Of a stretch of DNA of 64,000 nt, positions 13,271 through 25,615 are shown piece by piece (within the stretch, counting starts at the first letter, position 1; each line of letters opens with the position of its first letter). The notes beneath the pieces are model-generated. The model searched no databases, was not told where the DNA came from, and worked only from the letters and a program-made list of their open reading frames with translations. The stretch spans positions 541,774,335-541,838,334 of the forward strand of contig NC_081412.1 in the NCBI RefSeq assembly GCF_030272615.1. Reading direction: 5' to 3'. The DNA comes from Cryptomeria japonica. Lineage: Eukaryota > Streptophyta > Pinopsida > Cupressales > Cupressaceae. The translations under genes and the position numbers were made by a program.

Positions 13271-14425
13271 TACTAAGTTTCAAATAAGGAGAGATATAAG
13301 GGTGAAGAGAGATGAAGAGCTAAAGAGAGGGAGAAGAACTAAAGGACAAGGACATAAATAGAGATATAGATATTAAGGAGTATGAAGTGAGAGGGAGAAA
13401 AACTAAAGGACAAGGATGGATAGAAAGAGGTAGACATATCTAGCTATTGAAAAGGAGAGAGGAAGATAGAGATAAAAATGAAGATAAAAGGAGAGGTAGA
13501 TGAATAGATATAGAGAAAGAGAGAGGTAAATACAAAGATAAATATATAAAGAGATGGAGAAAAATGGATAGAGAGGGGTAAAGAGAGTGAGATAAAAAAA
13601 GGAAGAGATAGAGAGATATAAAGGAAGAGAAATAACGATAGATAGAGAGATATAGATAGTGCAAGAGAGTGAGAAAGAGAGATAAAGATTATAGATAGGG
13701 ATAGATAGAGAGGGATATATAGAGATATATAAAGGCACTATAGAGAAGGATGTGGGGAGAGAGACAAAGATATATAAAGATGGAGTAAATACAGAGATAA
13801 AGGTAGAGAAAGGGAAAGATACTTCAAGAGGGAGATAGAGGAAGAGACAAAGAAGTAGATTAAACATGTATAGAGGAAGATATATAAAGATAGAGGAACA
13901 TATAGAAAGAGAGATTGATAGGGAAAGAGATGAAGATGTAAAGATGGAGATAGAGATAGATATGGATAGAAAGTGATAGAGAGAGTAATACAAATGGAGG
14001 GAGAGATGGAGTGAATAAGTGAGATTTAGAGATAATAAGATATAAATATACATGAACATAGATCTATAGGGATATAGAGATAGAGGGGACAAGATAGGGA
14101 GAGAAAGGAGGTGATAGAGACAAGTAATATATAAGTATAGGTAGGATAAGGTAGAGGAGGGAGATAAATAGAGAGAAGAGAGATTATTAGAGAGAAATAT
14201 AGAAATAAGGAGTGGTAATGATGGAGTGGGAGAGGGAGAGATAGGAATAGAAAGATGGAGATATATGCAGAGATGCATGTAACTTGGGAATTTATTTATC
14301 TAGATGGGATGAGAAAATAAGTGACATAAGTAGAGAAGAAAGAGATAGATAAAGTATATTTATATAAGTATAGATAGACAAGTGATAGATAAAGGAGGTA
14401 ATAAGGGAAAAAAATGAGACTTTGT
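13271..14425. repeat. GA-rich low-complexity block, right side
   Basis: GAGA and GATA-rich DNA such as GAGATAGAGATAGATATGG continues for about 1.15 kb. It mirrors the CT-rich block near 6690-6920 on the left side of the same element. No gene is seen; the open frames on the complementary strand are serine, leucine and tyrosine runs from the repeat. Confidence 0.8.
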
Positions 14426-14429
14426 ATGC

Positions 14430-14840
14430 AAAATTTGTGAGTATTTAAAGTTTTAAAATTGAAGGACTAATTTAAAATGATTATAATTAATTTTTGGTCT
14501 ATAATATCATAAAACTACCTTATCCATTTGATAGGTCTCTGAATTACCTTTCCAATGCTTGTTAAAAATCAAAATTTTGATAAGAAACGCAAAAGTTATG
14601 CCCATTTTACTAAACTATACTTTTTATGTTGAGAAAAATGGATATCCAATTGACGGATATTCAATATTAACGGATATCCGATATTAAAGGATATCTGATT
14701 TGGTTTGGTATTAACAAACCAAATTCAAATTTTGGTCGACCCAAACAAAAAGTCAAAGCAGATTTTGGCGTGTTTGGAAAGGTTTATAACACATTTTTTT
14801 CTCCATTGCCACTTTTTGGCCCCCCATGATCTTGCACATA
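14430..14840. repeat. Right inverted arm of the array-bearing element
   Basis: The reverse complement matches the left arm at about 6240-6540 and again at its outer end (5485-5530). Shared blocks include GGATATCCGTTAA and GTGGCAATG. The arm contains four variants of the motif GGATATCCG within about 60 bp (14640-14700). Confidence 0.72.
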
Positions 14841-14849
14841 CGCGCATCT

Positions 14850-15950
14850 GGATTAACTATCTCTACCAGATCATTCTGATGCAATTCTTTAGTTTGAAAA
14901 GGTTTCAAAACAATGTGTTGACCATCATCGTATCCACAAGCTCTGATCTCTTTCCCAAGGTTCTCATCCACCTTCACATTTGCACTTTCCACTATCTTCC
15001 TCAATCTCTTATTGTAGCACCAGTAGGCTTTGCTCTTTGTTGAATATCCCAACAAAAATCCTTCATCACTTCTTGCATCAAACTTTCCTATGTTCTCATC
15101 TCTCTTGATATAACATTTGATACCAAATACTTTGAAATATCTCACAGTAGGAACATAACCAAACCATAGCTCATAAGGAGTCTTATCGGTATCACCTTTA
15201 ATATGAACTTGGTTGAATGTGTAAACAATGATGCTAATAGATTCTCTCAAATAGATCTTCAGAACATTTCCTTCAATCAACATAGTTCTTTCAACATCCA
15301 AGACAATCCTATTCTTTCTTTCAACAACTCCATTTTGCTGAGGGGTTCTAGAAGCAGATAATTGTCTTCTAATCCCATGCTTCTCACAGAATGAATCAAA
15401 TTCATCGAAACAAAATTCTCCACCTCTGTCAGATCTTAGACATTTCACCTTCAATCCTGACTCAGTCTCAACCTTTTCTTTGAATATCTTGAATTTGTCT
15501 AATGCTTTAGGTTTTTCCTTCAAAAAGACAACCCACATCATCCTAAAATAATCATCAATTAGCAACATAAAATATCTATCACCCTGCACACTTCTAACAT
15601 TTTTAGGTCCACATAGGTCAGTATGCACAAGATCCAACAATCCATTAGATGTATACGACTTGCTCTTGAAATAAATTATTGTTTGCTTACCCAATTGACA
15701 TTCCTTACATACTAGATTAGCAGGCTTAACAATCTTAGGCAGATCTCTAATAGCTTGAATATAACTAATCTTAATAATTGAATCAAAGTTAACATGACAC
15801 ATTCTCCTATGCCACGACCAACTTTCATCAATCTGAGCAATCAAACAAATTTTCTCACTAGCATTCAAATGAAAAATATTACCTTCAGTCTTAGTTCCAG
15901 ATGCAATCTCTATACCAGAGGCATTTAGGATCTTGCATTTGCCATTCATG
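14850..15950 (-). mobile_element. Copia integrase region
   Basis: The minus strand carries a near-complete Ty1/copia integrase. The zinc-binding part has WHRRMCH and LVCKECQLGKQ; the catalytic core has DLVHTDLCGP, LLIDDYFRMMW and TPQQNGVVERKNR; the C-terminal part has KCYIKRDENIGKFDARSDEG. It is a fossil part of the outer copia element and ends where the inverted-arm element is inserted. Confidence 0.9.
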
Positions 15951-16189
15951 AATTATAAATCATAACCTTTTTCAACCATTTGTCCAACACTCAAAATATT
16001 GTGCTTCAAACCTTCAACATATAATACATCATCAACATTATGCTTACCATCAAAAGAAATAGAACCTCTACCACAGATCACACAAGCTTTGTCATCTCCA
16101 AATCTCACTATTCCACCATCATACCTTTTCATAAGCTCACAAATTTTCTTTTATCACCAGTCATATGATGTGAACAACCACTGTCTATT

Positions 16190-17360
16190 ACCATTCATCT
16201 TTTTCCTCAACTTTAGTAGCTAAAGCTTTCTCCTCAATAGTGCAGCTAGTGGAATCAATAGGCACCGGTCCATCTTCTTTAATGGAAAGAAACACAACTT
16301 CATCTCTTTCTAATTCTTCATCCGTAACACCTTCATCAACAACATAATAGCAATTCTTCTGATTCTTGTACTTTCGGTTAGACTTGCAAGGCTTATCATA
16401 CTTCTCATGCTTCTCATATCTATCATTTCTATCATGCTTATTAGATTTATCATGTCTATCATACTTAGCCATTCTCTTCGGGGACCTAGAAGCAAAATGA
16501 CTTACCTTATTGTAAGAGAAACATTTCAAGGGCAATTTTCCATCATACTTACCGACTCCTTTAGGCAATCTTTGGGCAATCAATGCTTCAAGCTCATCCA
16601 ATTCTCTTTCTTGCTCTTCCATCACTCTCCTTCCTCTTTCATATCTAGATATTCTGCGGTATTCAAGTTCATACTTCTGCTTACCGAATACAGATGCTCT
16701 AAATGTTGTCTCAGACTTTCCATGTGATTCACCAAATTTGCTTAGCTCAAATGCAGCAATCTTTCCAACCAACATATCTCTTGTTATTGTAGTCACACTT
16801 TGAATCTCATCTATAACAGCTACCTTATGTTTGTAAGTAGGAGGCAAAGATATCAACACCTTAGCAACAATTTCATCTTCTTCAAGGGTTCCACCGACAT
16901 TTCTGATACCTAGGAAAAGGTCGTTCACCTTAGCCATAAAGGTATTTATGTTCTCATCTTCTCCCATCTTTAACATCTCCTATTTTCCTTTCAAACTTTG
17001 CAACTTAGCAACTTTCACTTGTTTATCTCCTTCATACAGGGTTTCAAGCTTCTCCCAGATCTCATGTGCAGTCTGAAGTCCTATTACATTTGTCATCTCT
17101 AAATCAATCAGGACACACATCAATGCTTCCTTCACTCTAATGTTATGTTCAACTTCCTTGATCTCATCAGCAGTATCCAGTCCATTCGGAGGACTAGAAT
17201 AAGAATTCTTTGTAATCTTCCAATAATCTTCTCCAATAAATCTCAAGTGCACTTCCATCCGGTTCTTCCATATAGAAATGTAGTTACTACCATCAAATCT
17301 CAGACTCTCCTTCTTAAAGATAACACTTCCACTTCCAGTTGCCATCCCAGATTTCCTCAA
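16190..17360 (-). mobile_element. Copia gag region
   Basis: Two minus-strand segments match plant copia gag (UBN2 / gag-polypeptide type). The N-terminal piece has LRFDGSNYISIWKNRME, then AHEIWEKLETLYEGD. The second has ISLPPTYKHKV and a degenerate zinc-knuckle area (CFSYNKVSHFASRSPKR), followed by a lysine- and histidine-rich tract. It sits directly downstream of the primer binding site, as expected. Confidence 0.87.
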
Positions 17361-17387
17361 GCGGTTAAGCTTCTTCTAGAGGATCTA

Positions 17388-17399
17388 GCTATGATACCA
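17388..17399 (-). promoter_or_regulatory. Primer binding site of the outer copia element
   Basis: On the minus strand the sequence is TGGTATCATAGC, one base different from the TGGTATCAGAGC that pairs with plant initiator tRNA-Met. It lies two bases from the end of the 5' LTR at 17402. Confidence 0.88.
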
Positions 17400-17401
17400 A
17401 T

Positions 17402-17472
17402 TATTGGCAACAACAATGAGGGAAAATTGAGAGGGTGGGTGAATTAGTTTTCACCGGATCTACAAATGTAAT
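17402..17472 (-). repeat. Copia 5' LTR, inner fragment
   Basis: This 71-bp piece starting TATTGGCAACAACAATGAGG matches 2147 onward. It is cut at 17472 by the Tat element and continues at 36183. The last five bases, GTAAT, are one copy of the Tat target duplication. Confidence 0.9.
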
Positions 17473-19019
17473 TGTAGCTAGGAAATCAGAAATCATCAAA
17501 GCAAATCAATATTAGTCATAGCTCAATCACAAAAGCAGATTGCAATGATCAATCCTAACACACTCAATAAAGACATGAAAAGCAAAACATTCAAAGCTAA
17601 AATCTAAGCAAACCAAATGCAGATTTGAATGTCTCCTTCATGCGGCTCCATTGTCCTTTTTTCTTCTCCAAATAGCCTTTGTTTGTGGATCTCACCTTCA
17701 AGTGCAAAAAAACTAATGTGAAAGCAAGATTGACATTGGCACAAGAATACTCAAAGTGTGATTGATTCGACAAAGTAATTCAAACAAGTGATTATTAGCC
17801 GAGATTGAAGAAATTCATCCAATTTATAGACAAATTGGAGAAATGATCAAATTAGCATGAAGAGATTCGAATGGAAATTGCAAATCAATTATGTCAATTA
17901 TGACAAATTTGCACTTTCTATGCAAAATTGATTGATTGATAATTTATGACAAATTTCTAAGTCAAAAATTGATTGATTGTCAATTATGACAAATTATGAC
18001 AAATTGAAATGTCATTCCCATGAAATTAGGAGGAAAATAGGAGGAAATTGAATTAGAAATTAGGAAAATTAGAAAATTGGAAAATAGGAAATTAGGAAAT
18101 TAGAAAATGAGGAAATAGGAATTTAGGAAATTAGAAAATGAGGAAATAGGAATTTAAGAGAAATTTAGAAATTGATGAAAAATTAGGAAATTAGGAGAAA
18201 TTAGGTAAATCAATTAATAACTTGTCATTTATTAATTAATTCACAAAAAGAGGAATAATTAGTTAGCCAATTAAATTAAACATTTAATTGTGACACGAAG
18301 ACCTAGGATAAATAAATAAATTATTTAACCTAGAGGGGAAATGACAAACAGGGTTAAATGAATAAAATCATGAAACCCTAGAAGATGAATTAGAAATGCA
18401 AGGATGACAATTAGGTCTTGACAAAGGATAATTGATATCGATTCGATTTGATCGTGATTCTAACTTGATAAAAGATCAACACTGACAAACGATTTGATTG
18501 ATAAATGCGCCAATTGACGAGGAACAATGACTAGTTGACCCAAATTGAGAAAGACGACGATTGATGACAAATCGATCGCAAAATGACAAAATTGACAAGA
18601 AGACAAGGATCGATGACAAAATAAATCGATGACAAAATAGATCACAAGACGACAAGATTAATGACAAATTGATCAAAGGACAAGAATCGATGACAAATCG
18701 ATCACATGATGACAAGATTGAAAAGAGGACAAAACCCTAATTAGGATTGACAATGTCCAAAATGATGACAAATGAATACACACATAGATGCGACAGGATA
18801 AGATTGACCGAAATCATGGCAAATATTGTTGTCGACAAGACCAAATTTGAAAGCGAGATAAATGAAGAATGCAGAAGAAGGACTCGATGCCCGCAAATGA
18901 CAAAGACCAAGTGTGCAACATGGAAGAAATGTTAATGCGATGCAAAAACCCTAAAATAAGGCAATGCGCAAATGTTAAAGTACGATTCCACAAGCATTGA
19001 CCATTTTTAGGTGTCTACA
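17473..19019 (-). repeat. 3' LTR of the Tat element
   Basis: On the plus strand it reads TGTAGCTAGG to GTGTCTACA, 1547 bp, the same length as the copy at 34636-36182. It contains a purine-rich stretch of GGAAATTAGGAAAATTAG-type repeats (about 18020-18200) and GACAAATCGATC-type repeats (about 18540-18720). Confidence 0.93.
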
Positions 19020-21780
19020 TTTTGCCCCTCTTTGAGACAATGCCATTTTAAGCATTGTTTCAAAGAACAATAATGAAAATGCCCCAGACAATGACAATGA
19101 CATATGCATGCCCCCTCGAGGAATTGGCCGGAAACATCCAGAAAAGAGGCCAATTGATCGATAAGAATGATAGAACATGATAGGATCGAACGGACTGACA
19201 ATCGGAGACCAGATGCACGAAGGACAAACAAAAGAAGATGCAAAAGACCGCAACCAACATAAGATGGATAGGGTGCACATCCATCTATGCACTGACAAAG
19301 ATCTATAAATGAGACAAAGAGAGTGAAAATTGCTCATTTGCACTAGCCCAAGAGGAGAATTTGTTGCTCTGGAAAAGGACACTTGCAGAGAGATGGCAAA
19401 CATTCCAATGGCAGATCACCTTGGAGAACGTGTACGCACATACAGACGACCGAACGACGCGGGAGCAGCGGTATGTAACTCAAAAACCCATATTTTCAAT
19501 TTGATGAATTTGACTTGCTTGCGGGACATTGCGGGGCCCACAGAAAATGCAGAAACTGACTTCTGTGCTTGTGTAGGGCGAATCCTGCGCTTGTGTAGGG
19601 TCTTCTGCAAGGATGAGGACAGAGAGCAGGGCACGCTCTCGGAGGTCATTGAGCAGCATGGGGGTGAGTGGACCTAGGAGACCACCACAACCAGGACCAG
19701 GAGGGACATCATCCGCGAGACATGGCAGGGATGAGGAGGACAGAGGAAGCACCCAGTGACAGAGGCACGTGCTCCTTATGACAGACAGTGGACATTATGT
19801 AGTTTGATATTTTATAGTCAGCCTGCGGGCCATACTTAGGACAGACAATCCAATTTTGTACTCCGATATTATGTGGATATATGATATGATATGCATCGAT
19901 ATGATGGGATGCAATGTGTTATGACTTATGTTATTTTCCATGGATGGATGACTTATGCACTGTTTATGTACCATTGTAGAACATGTATGGATGTATGGAT
20001 GTATTTTTTTATGTGTTTTTGATGCATTGATAATATGAAATGGATAAAATGCTTGATGCGATGCTCGATGTAATGCAAATGTACTAACCACATGGATGTA
20101 GGATGCAACATATGTTTTTGGAGATCAGAGCACTAGACCGAACTGACTATCCGAACAGACGGAAGAAATGTTAGTAAGAAGAAAATGAGACAGAGGACAG
20201 TTAGAGACGAAGAAAAACTTGCTTTCAGTAATGCACTTTGTAGGTGAGAACCTTTATTTTAATGTAGCAAAATGGATGCATAGCATCATGGCATTGAAGG
20301 CCAGAGCTGAAATGCAACCCTTTTTGAAAAAGACAGACACATCACAGACAAACAACAATCACAACAAAAAAGAAAGAGACCATGAACCATCCCGGTCACT
20401 CTAAATCACTCAGTGACATCATCAAGCAACATAGGAACATGATCGAAGCCAAAAATAAATCAGTAAAAAGATAAGATGCACAAATTCCAACAAATCAAAC
20501 AAACATCTTGATCTTCTTTGTCAAAAGTTGAAAGTGTTGATAGGACGATCATGTTGTCTAGTTTCAGGACATGTGGTACCCCGTCTAAGATAGGACACAT
20601 TCTGGTTTCGAGTATACCACACCCTGTATAAGACCCATGATAGTAGAGACAAGGACAAATGATTTTGATGTTGATTGATATGACAATTTTGATTAGTTTG
20701 AATGTCTGGTTTGATTGAAAAAGTTCATCTGTTAATGCGTGATTTGCAGTAAAGCGCAGTGTTGGATTGCGTGTCATTGGATGTATACTCAGTGAGTTGT
20801 CTATGCACAGAGGGGTTATTCATGTTTTTGTTTTGCTTTTCGATTTTTTAACAATTTTTTTGTGTTCATTTTTTTTAGGACTTTATTTGACTTTTTAGGA
20901 AGTTTTTCAGGACATTTTTTGATTTTTAGGGATTTTTTCAGGACATTATTTGATTTTTAGGGATTTTTTTAAGGACATTTTTCAATTTTTTTGAATTATT
21001 TCAAGACATTTTTCAATTTTTTTGAATTATTTCAAGACATTTTTCAATTTTTTTTGAATTATTTCAGGACATTTTTCAATTTTTTTGAATTATTTCAGGA
21101 CATTTTTCAATTTTTTTGAATTATTTCAGGACATTTTTCAATTCAGAAGCTCCAGTGATTGATCATGACAAAGGGAGCATACCCAATGCACATCGGGAAG
21201 ACATATATAGAAGCCCAGACCGGAATGTATGCACAAGAAACAGAGTATGCAAGACAATGATGTTGACCAATCACAGGCCTGGAATAGAACATTGGGTCAA
21301 GACAAAGATAGACATGATAAACCGGCCGAGAGAAAGCATAGCTAGAGGTCATGACAGATGACAGAGCAATGATCTTGTCACACATGGCGCCTGTTTGCCA
21401 GGTTTTCACCATGGTACTTGCCCAAAGCGCCTGTTTGCCAGGTTTTCACTAGAGGGCGAATCATTTTTCTTTACTTTTTTTGCTCTTTTTCCCTTTTGCT
21501 TTTTTTTCACTTTTTTGCTTTTTCAATTTTTTTTTTTTTTTTTTTTTGCTTTTTCAATTTTTTTTTTTTTTGCTTTTTCAATTTTTTTGTATTTTTTTTT
21601 GCTTTTTCAATTTTTTTGTATTTTTTCAGGATCATACTTGAAGAAGTGCTGATAGAAAATTATGCCCAGTACTTGCGAAGATGCATGCTATTTATAGGAT
21701 CAGACAGAGGTTCACCTTCTGGTGTGGCAAGCTGATATGCCCCCGAGCCATAGGCTGCAGTCACTATGAAAGGCCCAACC
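19020..21780 (-). other. Long 3' non-coding region of the Tat element
   Basis: Between the integrase end and the 3' LTR lie 2.7 kb without recognisable coding sequence. The polypurine tract is at 19020-19034 (minus strand AAAGAGGGGCAAAA). A T-rich tandem repeat with period 30-32 bp around GAATTATTTCAGGACATTTT occupies about 20860-21140. A T-homopolymer block with CTTTTTCAATTT units lies at about 21460-21630. A repeated GCGCCTGTTTGCCAGGTTTT occurs at 21387 and again about 40 bp later. Several long open frames here have no family resemblance that I can see. Confidence 0.75.
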
Positions 21781-21783
21781 CAA

Positions 21784-24700
21784 TTAGGCAAACTTACCTT
21801 TGATGATGTCAGTAGACTGTGCATTCTTAGGGTTTGCCTTTAAAACTAGATCTCCCACTTTGAAGTGTCGCCCTTTGACCTTCTTATAATAAGAGCGACG
21901 GAGACGGTTTTGATATGCTTGCAAATGTGTCAGGGTTGTCTGACGTTTCTCATCTAACATCTCAAGCTGATGCAACTGAGAGACTCTGTGCATCTCATCA
22001 TCAATCAGATGTTGCAAGGAAACACGCAAGGAAGGAATCTCCACTTCCAAGGGTAAAATGGCTTCCGCACCATACACCAAGGAATAAGGTGTTGCGCCAG
22101 TAGGTGTGCGGATATAAGTGTGATAAGCCCATAGTGTTGGATTCAACTGAACATGCCAATCTCGACCAGCGTCATTGACAACCTTTTTCAGGATCTTGAT
22201 AATGGTTTTATTTGATGCTTCAGCTTGACCATTCCCCTATGGATAGTATGGACTAGAGAAACGGTGTTAGATATGAAACTTTTCACAGAGTTCCTTGACA
22301 TCTTTATTCTTGAAGGGGCGACCATTATCAGTGACTATGGAAAGAGGAACCCCATACCGGCATATGATATAATTCAATAGGAATTTTGAAATTTGCACAC
22401 CAGTGATATAGGTCATGGGGATAGCCTCGATCCATTTTGTAAAATACTCTGTGGCTGTAATGATAAACTTGTGTCCATTTGCAGATGTCGGGTGAATCTT
22501 GCCAATAAGATCCAATCCCCATTGAGAAAAGGGGCATGGAGATATGACAGAATGAAGCTCTTGGGCTGGTGCATGAATGTAATTTCCATGAATATGGCAT
22601 TTGTAGCACTTCTTAACAAAATCATGAACATCCTTTTCCAGAGTGGGCCAATAATACCCAGCACGAATCAACTTTTTAGCTAAGCTCAGACCATTGAAAT
22701 GGCCCCCACATATACCATCGTGAACCTCGTGTAAAGCCGTTTGTGCTTCGTCAGAATCCAAACACCTGAGGAGGGTATGGTCAAAGGAACGACGGTAAAG
22801 GGTGTCGGCAATGATGACATATTTGGTCGTCTGTCGGATGAAGGCTCGACGTTGGTTAGCGGAAAGGTTAGGTGGTAAGGTTTGGGATTTCAAATATTGA
22901 TATATATCATTGTACCACGGGGAGTTGGGACCAACAAGAATGCACATCACATCTGTTGTCGGAATGTCAAAAGAAGGAACTAGCAATTGTTCAACTAAAA
23001 ATTCACATTTGCCCATATTGTGGGGCATATTCAACATGGAAGCAATCGTAGCCATCACATCTGCCGACTTATTTTGCATTCTTGGAACTTGATTGAAATG
23101 GATAGCCATGAATTTTGTCTTGAAGAAGTCTACCATATGCTTATAGGGAATAAGCTTTTCATCTTTTGTTTCGTAGTCATCATTCACTTGTCGGATGACT
23201 AATTGGGAATCTCCATAGACTTACAAATGTGTGATATTCTAGTGGACCGCTACTCGGAGTCCTGTGACCAGTGCTTCATACTCTGCAATGTTATTGGTAC
23301 AATGAAAAGTGATTCTGTAGGACTTGGGAATAGCATCACCTTGAGGGGTGACAAACAAGATGCCTGCTCCGGACCCGAACTTGGTATGGGATCCATCAAA
23401 GTATAGCTTCCATTCATTAGAAGATGTGAGAGCAAAGACTGATTCATCTGAAAAATCGGTCAACATGGGATGATCATCATAAATAGGAGCCTCAGCAAGT
23501 TGATCTGCTATGACTTGTCCTTTTATCACCTTTCGCTCCATATACTCAATATCAAATTCACTAAGGATCATAACCCACTTTGCTAGGCGACTTGTCAAAG
23601 CTGCTCTGCTAAGCAAGTATTTTAGGGGATCACTTTTTGCAACCAACAATGTTTGGTGATTTAACATATAGTGTCGGAGCTTCTGTGTTGCAAATACCAC
23701 TGCTAAGCATGCCCTTTCAATAGTTGAATAATTCAGCTCATAGCCTACTAGTGTCCGGCTGATATAATAAATAGCTCGTTCTTTTCCGTTCTCATCCTGT
23801 TGGGCCAAGAGAACTCCTAGTGTCGTTTCAGTTGTAGAAATATACAATATAAATGGCTTTCTTTCTATAGGAGGCATTAGAATAGGCGGCGACAACAAAT
23901 AGTCTTTGAGAGCTTGAAAGGCTGATTGACATTGCTCAGTCCATTTAAAAGCGACACCTTTATGCAATAGATGCTAGAATGGATGACATTTGTCGGCCAA
24001 CTGAGCTATGAAGCGGCGGATTGACTGTAGCTTTCCTTGCAGACTGCGTAGTTGACGGAGATTAGCAGGAGGAGGCATGTCCATTATTGATTTAACCTTG
24101 GCCGGGTAGACTTCAATGCCTCTATGAGAAACAATGTACCCTAGTAATTTGCCGGCTGTGACACCAAAGACACACTTCTTTGGATTGAGTCTGAGCTTGT
24201 ATGTCTCCATTCGGTCAAAGATTGGGCCCAGTATGGCTAAATGACTATCTCTTGTGACAGATTTACATAATAAGTCATCAACATAGTCCTCCATCAAAGT
24301 ATGCATGAAATCATGAAAAGTGTCGTCATCGCTCTTTGATATGTTGCACCTGCATTTTTAAGACCGAAGGGCATCACATTCCAATAGTAGGTACCCCAAG
24401 CACATGTGAATGCAGTCTTATGTTGGTCTTTAGGAGCAATGTGAATTTGGTTATAGCCGGAGAAACCATCCATCAATGAGAGCATCTCATATCCAGTAGT
24501 CATGTCAACTATGATGTCGATATTTGGCAATGGAAAATCATCTTTAGGGCATGCTTTATTGAGATCCCTAAAATCTATATAGATTCCGATGCCCCCAGTT
24601 ACTTTGCTAACTGGTACTAAATTTGAAATCCAGTCTGCATAATCGATGGGTCTGATAAAGCCCACATCCAGTAGTTTTTTCAGTTCTATCTTGACCAAAA

Positions 24701-24910
24701 GAGCCACTTGGGGATGCATCTTTCTAAGTTTCTGTTTGACAGGCTTGGCATCTGCTTTTAATGGAAAATGATGAAGGACTAATTTTGGATCGAGGCCAAG
24801 CATATCTGCATAGGACCACACAAAGTTGATCTTCTTCTCAAGAAAGAAATTGACAAAATCTATCTTTTCCTGTTGTGATAGAGAAGCAGCAAAATGAATG
24901 ACCTTAGGGT
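21784..24910 (-). mobile_element. Tat pol: RT, RNase H, archaeal-type RNase H, integrase
   Basis: On the minus strand RT runs from about 24820 with LRKMHPQVALLVKIELKKLL, LVPVSKVTGG, FSGYNQIHIAP and a YVDD active site near 24280. The Ty3-type RNase H (about 23970-23540) has FILYISTTETTLG. A second RNase H of archaeal type (about 23420-23240) begins WKLYFDGSHTKFGSGAG and includes NIAEYEALVTGL. The integrase (about 22900-21790) has the zinc-binding part with KCYKCHIHG, the core with QWGLDLIGK and SIVTDNGRPF, and further downstream TPYSLVYGAEAILPLE. This order is the hallmark of Tat elements. It is a fossil in several pieces. Confidence 0.92.
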
Positions 24911-24915
24911 TGTCA
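24911..24915. repeat. Left target-site duplication of the inner LTR element
   Basis: TGTCA here is repeated at 27627-27631, a perfect 5-bp duplication. Confidence 0.9.
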
Positions 24916-25284
24916 TGTTAGAGTATTCGGGTATTTACTTGATTAATTAAACATTCTTTGTTTAATTATTTAAGTTCCCTTTATCTCTATTACACTTAAG
25001 CTAACTTTAGGTGCATATAATTAATTGTTTTAATTAATTATTATGTGCAAACCTAGGTTTTCCCTTTTTAGGGTTTCTTGACCTATTAAAGGTTGAGTTC
25101 TTTCTTTTCATTGTACGAATCACATTACATATTTTTGTGAATATTGAGCTCTCTCTTTTTGAGCATATTCTCTGTGTTTTGTATGTTCTTCAGATTTTGC
25201 TTCATTGCTTCTCCTTGTAACAGGTTATTCAGCTTGCAGAAGATCTTCAGGCTCCTGTGGTGTTGTATTTTCTCAACTCCTATA
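24916..25284 (+). repeat. 5' LTR of the inner element
   Basis: It begins TGTTAGAGTATTCGGG and ends CTCAACTCCTATA (TG...TA ends), 369 bp. It contains AT-rich TTAATTAATTATTATG-type sequence. It appears identical to 27258-27626. Confidence 0.95.
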
Positions 25285-25296
25285 TGGTATCAGAGC
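25285..25296 (+). promoter_or_regulatory. Primer binding site of the inner element
   Basis: TGGTATCAGAGC directly abuts the LTR and is the exact complement of the plant initiator tRNA-Met 3' end used by many plant LTR elements. Confidence 0.93.
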
Positions 25297-25615
25297 ATGG
25301 ATCTGCAGTTGCCTGTTCTTGTTTTGAGATTTTTGGCTTTGGAAGTAGATCTGGGGTTTCAGGAATTTTTTTGTGTACCTAGGGTTTGAGCTTTTTTTCT
25401 GAGCACTTTGGGCCTAAACGGACCTCACCATCGTGCTCAGAAGGCCCAAAAACCCCTATGGTCATATAAAATTTGACCTATTTTGGTTCCTGAGCCTCTG
25501 GGAGCAATTTTTTTCTCAGATCTAGGCCGTACGGCCCTGGCACACAGATCGAGAAATTTTTTTTAAAAAAAAATAAAAATTTGCCTTTTTACGGCATGCA
25601 GGCCGAAATTTTCTT

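Larger units (their letters stand above)
5485..14840. mobile_element. Non-autonomous element with long inverted arms, inserted in copia
   Basis: Copia coding sequence stops near 5480 (the linker before RT) and resumes near 14850 (end of integrase), so about 9.3 kb is inserted between. The two ends are inverted relatives. Both share GTATGTGCA[G/A]GATCATGG, then GCCAAAA, then AGTGGCAATG reading inward. A stronger inverted match lies at about 6290-6480 versus 14490-14720, including GGATATCCGTTAA and GGGCATAACTTTTGCGTTT. Inside are purine- or pyrimidine-rich blocks flanking a two-orientation 20-nt array. No transposase is seen. The long arms suggest a Mutator-like or foldback element, but no clear target-site duplication was found, so the class is open and the boundaries are good to about 20 bp. 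Confidence 0.7.

Noticed and set aside
13403-14278. 291-residue minus-strand frame
   Set aside because: It is a Ser, Leu, Tyr and Ile run encoded by GA/GATA low-complexity DNA.
18460-18935. Short frames inside the Tat LTR, repeated in the other LTR
   Set aside because: They lie in LTR sequence with GACAAATCGAT-type repeats and are non-coding; the same frames recur near 35488-36098 because the LTRs are copies.
21395-21735. Phe-rich plus-strand frames
   Set aside because: They are encoded by T homopolymers in the non-coding 3' part of the Tat element.
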